This document shows, in pieces, positions 53,917 to 64,000 of a stretch of DNA of 64,000 nucleotides (positions are counted from its first letter, which is position 1; each line of letters opens with the position of its first letter). Origin of the DNA: Brevundimonas goettingensis (lineage in GTDB: Bacteria > Pseudomonadota > Alphaproteobacteria > Caulobacterales > Caulobacteraceae); NCBI RefSeq assembly GCF_017487405.1, contig NZ_CP062222.1, forward strand, positions 1,845,001-1,909,000, read 5' to 3'. Both the position numbers and the translations under genes were made by a program. Under the pieces are notes generated by a model, which was not told where the DNA came from, searched no databases, and was given only the letters and a program-made list of their open reading frames with translations.

Positions 53917-54116
53917 GGGGGAAGCGTCTCGCGGCGGCTTTGCGTCAGGTCGGGCGTGTGATTCGTCGAGTCCTAGCATCGTCCTGACACGTCCGGATGA
54001 CGACGATCATCTCGTTGCGGGAAACCAATGCCCTTGCGCCAAAAAAGTGTACGGCAAAGGCGGTTTCTTTACCTGTTTCGGCGACTGTGCCCCCACTGAA
54101 GGGGGATTCCGAACCG

Positions 54117-56399
<2,283 letters not shown>

Positions 56400-56438
56400 A
56401 GCCGAGCGCCCTCGCCTGCCCAACTCTTCGTAGCCACC

Positions 56439-56657
56439 CTATTCGTAGCCGTGGGCGGCCTCGTTGATGACCTGCGACGGCATGTTCGAGAAGTCGACGC
56501 TGATCGGGCTGGAAGCCTTGGCCAGCTTGGACTGGAAGGTCTTGATCACATGCTCCAGACGGCGGCGCGTCTCCTCCGCGCCCGTCGCGGACGGATCGAG
56601 GTCTAGCGGGGCCAAACAGAAGTCGATGATGGCCTGGGGGCGGCTGAGCGGTTCCAT
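56439..56657 (-). CDS. Small hypothetical protein, 72 residues
   Basis: The ATG at 56657 follows an AAAGGAGA ribosome-binding site. The product is soluble, with a helical middle (AEETRRRLEHVIKTFQSKLAKA) and ends NEAAHGYE. No family is recognised. It is divergent from the ScfR-type regulator, and the repeated operator lies between them. It is convergent with the hybrid kinase gene. Confidence 0.7.
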   Translation of the reverse strand: MEPLSRPQAIIDFCLAPLDLDPSATGAEETRRRLEHVIKTFQSKLAKASSPISVDFSNMPSQVINEAAHGYE

Positions 56658-56761
56658 GGCGGGTCTCCTTTGCGACAGCGGAAGGCCCGCTGCCCTGACC
56701 CGACATCAACACGCCGGAAGTCATATTGATACCGTCGGAGTGCAATCGGGAAAGTCATCTT

Positions 56762-56799
56762 GTCATGATGTGACTCTTGCCTTTCAGTCATGATGTGAC
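56762..56799. promoter_or_regulatory. Direct repeats of a 13-base dyad, likely operator of the ScfR-type regulator
   Basis: GTCATGATGTGAC occurs at 56762-56774 and again at 56787-56799, 25 bases apart start to start. Each copy has GTCA / TGAC arms. The second ends 11 bases before the regulator's ATG, a layout that suggests autorepression. Confidence 0.65.
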
Positions 56800-56810
56800 A
56801 TCCTTCGCGG

Positions 56811-58253
56811 ATGGACGCCGCCGTCGATCACAAACTCTTCCTCGGCGGCCGGCTGAAACGGCTGCGGCGCGAGCTCGCCCTGACCCAGACGGCCATGGCC
56901 GCCGACCTCGGCGTCTCCCCCAGCTATCTGAACCATATCGAGCGCAACCAGAGGCCCGTCTCGGCCCAGCTGTTGCTGCGTCTGGCCGACACCTATGACG
57001 TCGATCTGCGCCGGTTGAACTCACCGGACGGTCACGCCTCCGAGGCCGAGCTGACCGAGCTGCTGGCCGACCCCATGTTCCAGGGACTGAGCGTGCCGCG
57101 TCACGAAATCCTGCAACTGGCCGACGAGGCGCCCGCCGCCGCCGACGCCATGCTGCGCCTTTACCGCGCCTTCGCCGATCGCCGCGCCCGCGACCGGATC
57201 CAGGCCGAACGCGGCGGCGCCGGGCTCGAAGATACGCCCGCCGACCGGGTGCGCGACTGGATTCAGGTCCGCCAAAACCACTTCCCCGAACTGGATGCGC
57301 TGGGCGAGGCCCTGCACGGCGCCCTGACGGCCAATGAGACAGGGGAGAACGTCGAGATCCTGGCCCGCGCCCGGCTGGCCGAGCGGCACAATCTGACGGT
57401 CAAGGTCATGCCCGCCGAGGTCATGGTCGAATGGACCCGCCGCTTCGACCCGCACCGCCGCCGCCTGCTGGTGTCCGAAACCCTGGGCCCGGCGTCGCGC
57501 GCCTTCGCGGTCGTCTATCAGCTGGTTCTGGCTGAGCATGAGGCCGAGCTGGCCGAAATGGCCGACGCCGCCGACATGCCGGACCCGGTCAGCCGCGACC
57601 TGCTCAAGGTCTCCCTGACCAACACCCTGACCGCCGCCGTCCTGATGCCCTATGGCCCGTTCCAGAGGGCGGCGGAGCAGACCGGCTATGACCTGGCCCG
57701 GCTGCAGGCGCGGTTCGGGGTGGGTTTCGAACAGGCGGCGCACCGGCTGACGACCCTGTCGCGCCCGACCGCGCGCGGCGTGCCCTTCTTCCTGATGCGG
57801 GTCGATCAGGCGGGCAATATCTCGAAACGCTATGCGGCCGCAGGCTTTCCCTTTTCTCGCTTTGGAGGCGCTTGCCCGCGCTGGCGGCTGCACTCGGCCT
57901 TTCGCACCCCGGGGCGGATCATCACCCAGATCATCGAGACGCCGCCTCAGGATGGCAAACCCGGCGGCCGCTGGTTTACACTGGCCCGCACCGTCGACCG
58001 TCAGGGCCACGACGCCTTCTCGGAAGGCGCCGACCTCGCCGTCGGCCTGGGCTGCGAGCTGCGCCACGCCCATCGGTTGATCTACGCCCGGGGGCTGGAC
58101 CTCCAGAACCCCGAGGTCACCCCCATCGGCCCGGCCTGCCGCCTGTGCCACCGCCACCCCTGCGCCGAACGCGCCGCCCCGCCGGTCGACAGGCCCCTGA
58201 CGGTGGACGACTGGTCCAAGTCGGTGAGCCCCTATCCGTTCTCGGGCGCCTAG
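56811..58253 (+). CDS. ScfR/RamB-type XRE transcriptional regulator (short-chain fatty acid regulator family)
   Basis: The 480-residue protein begins with an XRE helix-turn-helix (about 8-65: LKRLRRELALTQTAMAADLGVSPSYLNHIERNQRPVS). It continues with the IrrE/ImmA-like and DUF2083 regions typical of RamB and PrpC regulators of acetate or propionate metabolism. The C-terminal Cys cluster PACRLCHRHPCAERAAPP and ACPRWRLHSAFRTPGR are family landmarks. The metallopeptidase HExxH of ImmA is not visible. The substrate signal is inferred. Its stop overlaps that of the next gene (CTAG). Confidence 0.9.
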   Translation: MDAAVDHKLFLGGRLKRLRRELALTQTAMAADLGVSPSYLNHIERNQRPVSAQLLLRLADTYDVDLRRLNSPDGHASEAELTELLADPMFQGLSVPRHEILQLADEAPAAADAMLRLYRAFADRRARDRIQAERGGAGLEDTPADRVRDWIQVRQNHFPELDALGEALHGALTANETGENVEILARARLAERHNLTVKVMPAEVMVEWTRRFDPHRRRLLVSETLGPASRAFAVVYQLVLAEHEAELAEMADAADMPDPVSRDLLKVSLTNTLTAAVLMPYGPFQRAAEQTGYDLARLQARFGVGFEQAAHRLTTLSRPTARGVPFFLMRVDQAGNISKRYAAAGFPFSRFGGACPRWRLHSAFRTPGRIITQIIETPPQDGKPGGRWFTLARTVDRQGHDAFSEGADLAVGLGCELRHAHRLIYARGLDLQNPEVTPIGPACRLCHRHPCAERAAPPVDRPLTVDDWSKSVSPYPFSGA

Positions 58254-59689
58254 CTCAGCACGATCTTCCCGCCCACCAGCTGGTAGGCCACGCCCGTCCG
58301 GTCGAACAGACGACCCAGGGTGGCGGTCGGGTCGGCGACGCCCTGATCCAGCATCTGTTCGATGCCGAGCCTGAGCGACGGGTCGCGGGCGATGCGGGTC
58401 AGGCCGGACAGCCATTCCTCGCGCGTCAGCATCCCGTCCTCGCCATAGGCGCGCTGGAAGTCGGCGACCACATCGATGAAGTCGCCGCCGCGCCGGGCCT
58501 TGCGCGCCGCCTCGTACGCCATGCTCCAGACGGCGCCGCAGGCGTAGTAGGCGCGGTTGTCGCCGCGCTCGCCGGCCGTGGCGATGGGCTTGCCGGCCGC
58601 CAGCCGCACGCAGTCGTCGACCTCGCGCTGCAGCTCGGCGCGGGCGTCATAGGTCGGGTCGATCGACTGGATGGCGCGTACGGCCATCAGGTCCGCCCCG
58701 CCCTCTGTGATCCAGGCCTCGCGCGCGAACTGATACTTCAGCCCGTTGGAGCCCAGCCAGAAGTGGGCGCTCTCGTGACCGATGAACCAGCGGGCGCGCG
58801 ACAGGGCGGCGGCGTCGGGATCCAGCACTCCCTCCCCTTCGAAATTCATCGAGATCAACCCGGGCAGGACGCTGCCGCCCATGCTGGAGACATGCTCGGT
58901 CGGGCCGGTCCAGCTGACCATCAGGGTGGGCAGTCCGCCACGGCTCTCGCCCAGCCGCCGCTCATAGACCGACATGACCTGCGGGGTGAACCGGCCGAGC
59001 TCCTCGCCCAGCCAGTGGGGCAGGCCGGGATCGATGACCGTGGTCACGCCCGGATTCTGGCGGATGCTGGCCTCCCCGAACAGGACATAGGTGTCGGCCT
59101 TGGCCGCGACGGGGGCGTCCACCCGCTCGCCCTTGAACAGAACCGGCCTCGCCGCATCCTTCCAGCGCACCTCGGCCGGGTCGCTGTTGGGCAGGTCCAC
59201 GCCGTTCAGGTCCAGCGGCAGGGCGCGGACGGCCTCGAGCGAGGGCATGGGCATCACGTCGAACTGGCCGGAATAGAGGGCGACCGTGCCGTCGGTGAAG
59301 ATCAGAGCCGGATCGTAGTCCGCCTCCAGATCGCCCGCGCGCGGATGCATGACGATGCGGACCTCACGCGGCACCGGGCCGCCGTCGGTCGTGCGCAGCA
59401 CGTCGTAACGGCCCTGACGCTCCAGCACGACGCCCGGCGTCTCCACCGACCACCACTGCGGCCGCCAGGGCTGGCGACCCACGCGCAACAGGGCCGAACG
59501 CTGGAAGACCCAGACCGGCGCGCTGTCATTAAACTGATAGTCGACCGTCCAGCGATCCCCGTCGCGCAGGACCGAGGCCCTGACCGGCCCGGTGATCACA
59601 CCCTGGGCCGCGGGGGCTGGCGCGGGTTCGGCCGCCGCACAGCCGGCGGTCAGCAGCATCAGGGCAGCCAGAACGGGAACGGGTCGCAT
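58250..59689 (-). CDS. Lipoprotein with HExxH metallopeptidase-like domain
   Basis: The 479-residue protein has a lipoprotein signal (VLAALMLLTAGC). The central part has IGHESAHFWLG, an HExxH zinc motif, and downstream ITEGGADLMA, whose Glu-containing helix resembles the third zinc ligand of gluzincins such as M1 and M61 aminopeptidases. A beta-rich N-terminal domain and a helical C-terminal domain enclose it. The catalytic residues are intact, but I cannot assign a family or substrate. It is convergent with the ScfR-type regulator and probably envelope-located. Confidence 0.75.
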   Translation of the reverse strand: MRPVPVLAALMLLTAGCAAAEPAPAPAAQGVITGPVRASVLRDGDRWTVDYQFNDSAPVWVFQRSALLRVGRQPWRPQWWSVETPGVVLERQGRYDVLRTTDGGPVPREVRIVMHPRAGDLEADYDPALIFTDGTVALYSGQFDVMPMPSLEAVRALPLDLNGVDLPNSDPAEVRWKDAARPVLFKGERVDAPVAAKADTYVLFGEASIRQNPGVTTVIDPGLPHWLGEELGRFTPQVMSVYERRLGESRGGLPTLMVSWTGPTEHVSSMGGSVLPGLISMNFEGEGVLDPDAAALSRARWFIGHESAHFWLGSNGLKYQFAREAWITEGGADLMAVRAIQSIDPTYDARAELQREVDDCVRLAAGKPIATAGERGDNRAYYACGAVWSMAYEAARKARRGGDFIDVVADFQRAYGEDGMLTREEWLSGLTRIARDPSLRLGIEQMLDQGVADPTATLGRLFDRTGVAYQLVGGKIVLS

Positions 59690-59780
59690 GGAGCCTCCGG
59701 AGGTCGAGAACGCGGATACCGGCGCGCTGGCGAACCGTCACCTTAAGCTTTGCTAATCCCAGAGGCCGGATGGCGGCAGA

Positions 59781-60767
59781 TCAGGGCGCGGCTTCCAAAG
59801 CCCGTTGGGCCGCGGCGAGTTCCCCGGCCATCGTCGCCTTCAGCCGCTGCGGGCCCAGAATGGTGACCTGCTCGCCCCAGGTGAACAGATGCCAGGCCAG
59901 TTCGCGCATGCCCGAGGCGCGGAAGCGGACGATGACGCCGCCGTCCGGCTGGTCCTCGATGGTCTGGGTCGGGTGCCAGCGCCAGGCCCGGGCCTCGTCG
60001 GCGCCGATGGGCGCCACGCGCAGCACCACCTCCTCGATCTCGTCCTGATAGATGCCGAAGGACTGGCTGGCGAAGACGGCCAGGTCGAAGTCGGCGGGCG
60101 GCGGGGCGACCCCATCCTGGGCCTCGACCGCGCTCATCCGGTCCAGACGGAAGGTCTGGATACGGCCGCTCTCCCGGTCCGCCGCGACCAGATAGTTGGC
60201 GCGGCCGAACATCACCCCGCACGGCGCGACGCTGCGGCGACGCGGCTCGGCGCCCGGCCGGGCATAGGTGAAGCCCAGCGGCTGCTGCGCCAGCACCGCG
60301 CCGCGAATGGTCGCCAGCACGCTCTCGTCGGCCGAGGGACGCGGCCCGGCCTGAACCGCGATGGTCTCGGCCCGCACCAGAGCCTCCAGATCGGGCGCCA
60401 GCCGGTTCAGGGTGGTCGAACGCATGGCCGACTTGAGTTTACGCTCCAACCCTTCCAGCGCGACCGCCCGGCCCGCCTCCCCCGTCGCCCTGAGGCCCTG
60501 CGCCGCCTTGGTCAGTTCGACCAGTTCGGTCGTGGTCGGGGCCTGTTCGAAGGCCGACAGGCCGCCGCGGATGCGCCAGCGCTTGGTTGGCGGGTCGCTG
60601 ACCTCCTCCACCGCCGGAAACAGCATCAGGACCGCGTCGCGCAGCCGCTCGGCGGTACGCCGCCCGACCCGGCTCTCGCGCGCCATCTCGTCCAGCGTCA
60701 GCCCCTCGGCCGAGGCGGCCATGCGCCGGGCCAGCTCGATGACCATCATCGCCTTGTCGTGTCGCAT
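59781..60767 (-). CDS. WYL-domain transcriptional regulator
   Basis: Read from ATG 60767 (AGGAGG upstream) this gives 328 residues. An N-terminal winged helix-turn-helix (LTLDEMARESRVGRRTAERLRDAVL) is followed by a WYL domain (about 145-225, with FTYARPGAEPRRRSVAPCGVMFGRANYLVAAD and FRLDRM). A WCX C-terminal region ends it. WYL proteins sense nucleic acids or nucleotides and control defence or DNA-damage genes. The divergent gene 116 bases away is a small acidic protein that may be its target. Confidence 0.88.
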   Translation of the reverse strand: MRHDKAMMVIELARRMAASAEGLTLDEMARESRVGRRTAERLRDAVLMLFPAVEEVSDPPTKRWRIRGGLSAFEQAPTTTELVELTKAAQGLRATGEAGRAVALEGLERKLKSAMRSTTLNRLAPDLEALVRAETIAVQAGPRPSADESVLATIRGAVLAQQPLGFTYARPGAEPRRRSVAPCGVMFGRANYLVAADRESGRIQTFRLDRMSAVEAQDGVAPPPADFDLAVFASQSFGIYQDEIEEVVLRVAPIGADEARAWRWHPTQTIEDQPDGGVIVRFRASGMRELAWHLFTWGEQVTILGPQRLKATMAGELAAAQRALEAAP

Positions 60768-60883
60768 CGCGGGCCTCCTGAACGATACGTCCGATTTTGG
60801 CGCAACGCCGTCGCATTGTCCATCATCGGCAAGACACCGCCCCTCAGACACCGCCTTCCAGGCAACGCTCAAAGGAAACGACC

Positions 60884-61120
60884 ATGGCCCACTTCGCTCC
60901 TCACGCCTCCGTCAACGCCAGCCGCTACATGATCGTCCCGTGCGAGGCCGAGGGCTGCGGCGACCTGGCCATCATCTGGGACCGGCTGGAGGAACAGGTG
61001 ATCGACGTCATCTCCGCCTCGGCCAGCGCCCGCTACTCCGAGGAAGACGCGATGTGGGACGAGGCCCGCAGCTTCTCCGAAGCCATCGACGACAGCCTGC
61101 TGTGGCGGATGGCGGCGTAA
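60884..61120 (+). CDS. Small acidic hypothetical protein, 78 residues
   Basis: Read from ATG 60884 with an AAAGGAAA upstream, this encodes a soluble acidic protein with PCEAEGCGDLAIIWDRLEEQVIDVI and a helical acidic end (SEEDAMWDEARSFSEAID). No domain is recognised. It is divergent from the WYL regulator gene. The two Cys are close together (CEAEGC), so a small metal site or redox role is possible but unsupported. Confidence 0.65.
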   Translation: MAHFAPHASVNASRYMIVPCEAEGCGDLAIIWDRLEEQVIDVISASASARYSEEDAMWDEARSFSEAIDDSLLWRMAA

Positions 61121-61162
61121 GACCGGTTGCCTCTGGCGGCGGACGTCCCCACTGTTGAGGGT

Positions 61163-62968
61163 ATGAACGCCCCCTTCAAAGCGCCCCCCGCTCCCTCGAT
61201 CGAAGCCCCGCTGTGGAATCTGTCGGATCTCTATTCCTCGCGATCAGACTCGCGCATCGCCGCCGACCTCGACAAGGGCAAGGCCGCCGTGGCGGAGCTG
61301 AACGCCCTTCAGGGCGCGCTGATCGCGGCGCGGGGCGAGCCGAAGGCCCTGGGTGGGCTGCTGGACAAGGCGATCGGCCTCTATGAGCGGGCGACGGATG
61401 CGCTCGGCGGGTTGGGCGCCTATGCCTTCCTCGCCGCCTCGACCGCGCGCGACGACGCCGAGGCCAACGGCTTCGAGGCCGATATCCGCGAGAAGATGAC
61501 CGCCATCGCCACGCCGACGGTCTGGCTGACGCTTGAGATCAACCAGCTCGAGGACGCCGAAATCGAGGCCGCCCTCCTGGCCGATGAAGGCGCGGCAAAC
61601 TGGCGGCCCTGGCTGCGGCGGGTCCGGGCGATGAAGCCGCACGAGCTGTCGCAGGAGCTGGAGACCTATCTCGCCGAGCACGGCCCGATCTCGGCCCAGT
61701 GGAGCCGGCTGTTCGACGAGACCCTGGCCGCCCTTCGCGCGGACGTCGGCAAGGAGAAGCTGACCCTGGCCGAGGCCCTGAACCGGCTGTCCGATCCCAA
61801 GGCCGCGCGGCGCAAGGCGGCGGCCGAGGGGCTGAGCGAGACGCTCGGCGCCCGCACCTCGACCATGGCCCTGGTCATGAACACCATCGCCGCCGACAAG
61901 GCCCTGGAGGACAAGTGGCGCGGCTTCAAACGCCCCGCCGACGCCCGCCACCTGGCCAATGAGGTCCACGGCGAGGCGGTCGACGCCATGGCCGAGGCCG
62001 TCGCAGCCGCCTATCCGAAGCTGTCGCACCGCTATTACGCCTTGAAGGCCAAGGCCATGGGCAAGACGGCGCTGGACCAGTGGGACCGCAACGCCCCGCT
62101 GGATACGTCAACCCCGCGCGGCTTCGACTGGCTGCAGGGCAAGGCCATGGTTCTGGACAGCTTCGCCGACCTGGGTCCCGAGTTCGCCGATCGCGCCACG
62201 CGATTCTTCGACAATCCGTGGATCGACGGCCGCGCCCGCCCGGGCAAGCAGTCGGGCGCCTATGCCCACCCGGTGACCGCCGACCGCCACCCCTATGTCT
62301 TCCTGAACTGGATGGGCGAGCGGCGCGACGTCCTGACCCTGGCGCATGAGCTGGGTCACGGCATTCACCAGACCCTGGCCGCCGACAAGGGCACGCTGCT
62401 GGCCGACACCCCCCTGACCCTCGCCGAGACCGCCTCCATCTTCGCCGAGGGCCTGACCTTCGACCGACTGCTGGCCACCGCGCCCAAGGCCGAGCAGCGC
62501 GGCCTGCTGGCCGGGCGGATCGAGGACGGGCTGAACACCGTGGTCCGCCAGATCGCCTTCCACCGCTTCGAGACCCGCTTCCACGACGAGCGCGCCAACG
62601 GCGAGGTCCCGGCCGAACGCATCGGCCAGATCTGGCTGGAGGAGATGGGGGCCTCACTCGGCCCGGCCGTCACCCTGAACCCCGGTTACGAGCACTGGTG
62701 GTCCTACGTCAGCCACTTCGTCCACTCGCCCTTCTACGTCTACGCCTATGCCTTCGGCGACCTGCTTGTGGCGGCCCTGATGGAGACGCGGCGCAAGGAC
62801 CCGGCCGCCTTCACGCCCCTGTACCGCGAGCTCCTGGCCGGCGGCGGGACGCGGACCTATGACGAAGCGCTCAAGCCCTTCGGCCTCAACCCGCGCGACC
62901 CGGCCTTCTGGACCATCGGCTGCGGCCGGCTGGAGCGGCTGGTCGACCAGTTCGAGGCGACGTTCTGA
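61163..62968 (+). CDS. pepF: Oligoendopeptidase F (M3 family)
   Basis: Read from ATG 61163 this gives 601 residues, the usual length for PepF. The N-terminal helical part (LWNLSDLY) is followed by the M3 core with TLAHELGHGIHQTLAA (HExxH), the downstream Glu in TLAETASIFAEGL as third zinc ligand, and the typical C-terminal YEHWWSYVSHFVHSPFYVYAYAFGDLL. It hydrolyses oligopeptides in the cytoplasm. A GAGGG ribosome-binding site precedes the start. Confidence 0.95.
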   Translation: MNAPFKAPPAPSIEAPLWNLSDLYSSRSDSRIAADLDKGKAAVAELNALQGALIAARGEPKALGGLLDKAIGLYERATDALGGLGAYAFLAASTARDDAEANGFEADIREKMTAIATPTVWLTLEINQLEDAEIEAALLADEGAANWRPWLRRVRAMKPHELSQELETYLAEHGPISAQWSRLFDETLAALRADVGKEKLTLAEALNRLSDPKAARRKAAAEGLSETLGARTSTMALVMNTIAADKALEDKWRGFKRPADARHLANEVHGEAVDAMAEAVAAAYPKLSHRYYALKAKAMGKTALDQWDRNAPLDTSTPRGFDWLQGKAMVLDSFADLGPEFADRATRFFDNPWIDGRARPGKQSGAYAHPVTADRHPYVFLNWMGERRDVLTLAHELGHGIHQTLAADKGTLLADTPLTLAETASIFAEGLTFDRLLATAPKAEQRGLLAGRIEDGLNTVVRQIAFHRFETRFHDERANGEVPAERIGQIWLEEMGASLGPAVTLNPGYEHWWSYVSHFVHSPFYVYAYAFGDLLVAALMETRRKDPAAFTPLYRELLAGGGTRTYDEALKPFGLNPRDPAFWTIGCGRLERLVDQFEATF

Positions 62969-63047
62969 AGCCGCGAGCCTATGACTTGAGCCCGGCGCAA
63001 GCCGCGCTATAAGTCGCAAACCACCGACTCTTCCGGATGCAGACCTC

Positions 63048-63305
63048 ATGGCCGACCCGCACCACGACGCTCACGGCGCTGACGACTATCAGCGCGGTGA
63101 AATGGCCATCGGCGAACAGGCCGCGACCTGGAAGCTGGTCCAGGCCATGTTCAGCTGGGGCTCGCTGGCGATCGCCGCCCTGCTGCTGGGCCTGGTCATG
63201 GCCTTCCGTCCTGGCGGCAACATCTTCCTCGGCCTTTTCCTCTGCGTGGCGCTTTTCGCGGTCGGCGCGGTCTGGCTGAAGTCAGGCTCGAAGAAGGCCC
63301 ACTAG
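63048..63305 (+). CDS. aa3-type cytochrome c oxidase subunit IV
   Basis: The 85-residue protein has the pattern of the bacterial CoxIV family: a polar N-terminus with RGEMAIGEQAATWKLVQAMFSWGSLA, then two hydrophobic segments, ending in a basic tail (KSGSKKAH). In Paracoccus and Rhodobacter the small subunit IV sits at the aa3 oxidase. It is not beside the main cox genes here, which is common for this subunit. Next gene pntAA begins 145 bases later. Confidence 0.85.
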   Translation: MADPHHDAHGADDYQRGEMAIGEQAATWKLVQAMFSWGSLAIAALLLGLVMAFRPGGNIFLGLFLCVALFAVGAVWLKSGSKKAH

Positions 63306-63449
63306 GGCTCCTGCCGGATCGGCAAGTCCCTGCCGGTCAAATCCGGTTTCGCGCACGCCTTTCGCTTGCGAACGGCCTTTTCGAGCTTTGACGGACCAAT
63401 CCATTCCAGCCTAACGTGATTTCCAAGAACAAGACTTGGGGAGATTCGT

Positions 63450-64000
63450 TTGGCCGTCGCCATCGCCGTGACCCGCGAACGCCGTGAAGGCGAAACGCGC
63501 TGCGCTGTCACACCCGAGACCGTGAAGAAATTCGTCGCCCTGGGCGCGACCGTGACCGTCGAGGCGGGCACGGGCGCCGGGTCGTCCTTCCCTGACGCCG
63601 AATATGTCGCCGCCGGCGCCGTGGTGAAGCCCGACACCCGCGCGGTGCTGGAAGGCGCCGACATCCTGCTCAAGGTGCGCGGCCCGACAGCGCAGGAGAT
63701 CACCGCCCTCAAGCCCGGCGCCATCGTGGTCGCCCTGCTGGATGCGTATCGCGAGAAGGACACCGTCGCGGCGCTCGCCGGGGCCAACGCCACCGCCTTC
63801 GCCATGGAGTTCGTGCCCCGCATCACCCGGGCCCAGGTCATGGACGCCCTGTCGTCCCAGGCCAATCTCGCCGGCTATCGCGCCGTGATCGAGGCGGCCG
63901 CCGCCTACGGCCGCGGTTTCCCGATGATGATGACGGCGGCGGGCACGGTCGCCCCGGCCAAGGTCTTCGTCATGGGCGTCGGCGTCGCGGGCCTGCAGGC
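63450..64000 (+). CDS. pntAA: NAD(P) transhydrogenase subunit alpha (partial, continues past window)
   Basis: This is the start of the split PntAA subunit of proton-translocating transhydrogenase, which couples NADH-to-NADPH hydride transfer to proton flow. The start is TTG 63450 with GGGGAGA upstream. AVAIAVTRERREGETRCAVTPETVKKFVALGATVTVEAGTG is the alanine-dehydrogenase/PNT N-terminal block, and SSQANLAGYRAVIEAA is in the expected place. 183 codons are present, and the NAD-binding Rossmann motif begins at the very end (VMGVGVAGLQA). Confidence 0.93.
   Translation, partial: MAVAIAVTRERREGETRCAVTPETVKKFVALGATVTVEAGTGAGSSFPDAEYVAAGAVVKPDTRAVLEGADILLKVRGPTAQEITALKPGAIVVALLDAYREKDTVAALAGANATAFAMEFVPRITRAQVMDALSSQANLAGYRAVIEAAAAYGRGFPMMMTAAGTVAPAKVFVMGVGVAGLQ

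Overview
This 64 kb window is chromosomal DNA from a GC-rich alphaproteobacterium, most likely Caulobacterales and probably Brevundimonas or a close relative. The evidence is the high GC with strong third-position bias, a TipN-like polarity protein, a COQ9 homologue, DUF1489 and DUF3126 proteins, an aa3-type cytochrome oxidase subunit IV, TTG-started PntAA, and a phoR / pstC-pstA-pstB-phoU-phoB block without pstS. The window is almost entirely packed housekeeping genes. I saw no insertion sequence, prophage, CRISPR array, rRNA or tRNA.

Layout: 0-6.5 kb holds a TipN-like coiled-coil membrane protein, a degenerate peptidase C15-like protein, an MFS transporter, a DUF423 protein, proline iminopeptidase and a small coiled protein. 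6.5-12.6 kb is the cell-elongation cluster mreB-mreC-mreD-mrdA(PBP2)-rodA on the minus strand, with every junction after mreC overlapping by four bases. 12.9-20.8 kb mixes a TVP38-family membrane protein, aspartate aminotransferase, polyprenyl diphosphate synthase, a tRNA1(Val)-type methyltransferase, PrmA and a lysine/alanine/proline-rich histone-like protein. 20.9-26 kb has cysE, a NUDIX hydrolase, a nitroreductase, an AraC regulator with a divergent SDR, and a 47-residue lipoprotein whose ribosome-binding site lies inside a perfect hairpin.

26.4-36 kb contains queF, a nitronate monooxygenase, a TorF-like outer membrane protein, a four-gene operon (cystathionine beta-synthase, two exported alpha/beta hydrolases, cystathionine gamma-synthase/lyase), a diguanylate cyclase, purE-purK and COQ9. 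At 36.7 kb lies rpsU, which seems to start at CTG. 37-46 kb has a NatAB-type ABC exporter, an M23 peptidase, a GDSL autotransporter, a fused phosphoserine phosphatase-phosphoglycerate dehydrogenase and an SDR with a membrane-spanning tail. 46-54 kb holds hslO and the phosphate regulon (phoB, phoU, pstB, pstA, pstC, a candidate Pho box, phoR). 54-64 kb has an MHYT hybrid histidine kinase, an ScfR/RamB-type regulator with repeated operators, an HExxH lipoprotein, a WYL regulator with a divergent small acidic protein, oligoendopeptidase F, cytochrome oxidase subunit IV and the start of pntAA.

Connections: sulfur and serine metabolism are well represented (serine from the SerB-SerA fusion feeds CysE and the transsulfuration operon). 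Envelope growth and polarity (TipN, Mre/PBP2/RodA, M23) and phosphate sensing are the other themes. I did not find a clear new defence or mobile system. The most interesting items are the CTG start of rpsU, the SerB-SerA fusion, the exported hydrolases inside a cytoplasmic transsulfuration operon, the pseudo-peptidase next to tipN, and several short repeat or hairpin elements at gene boundaries.
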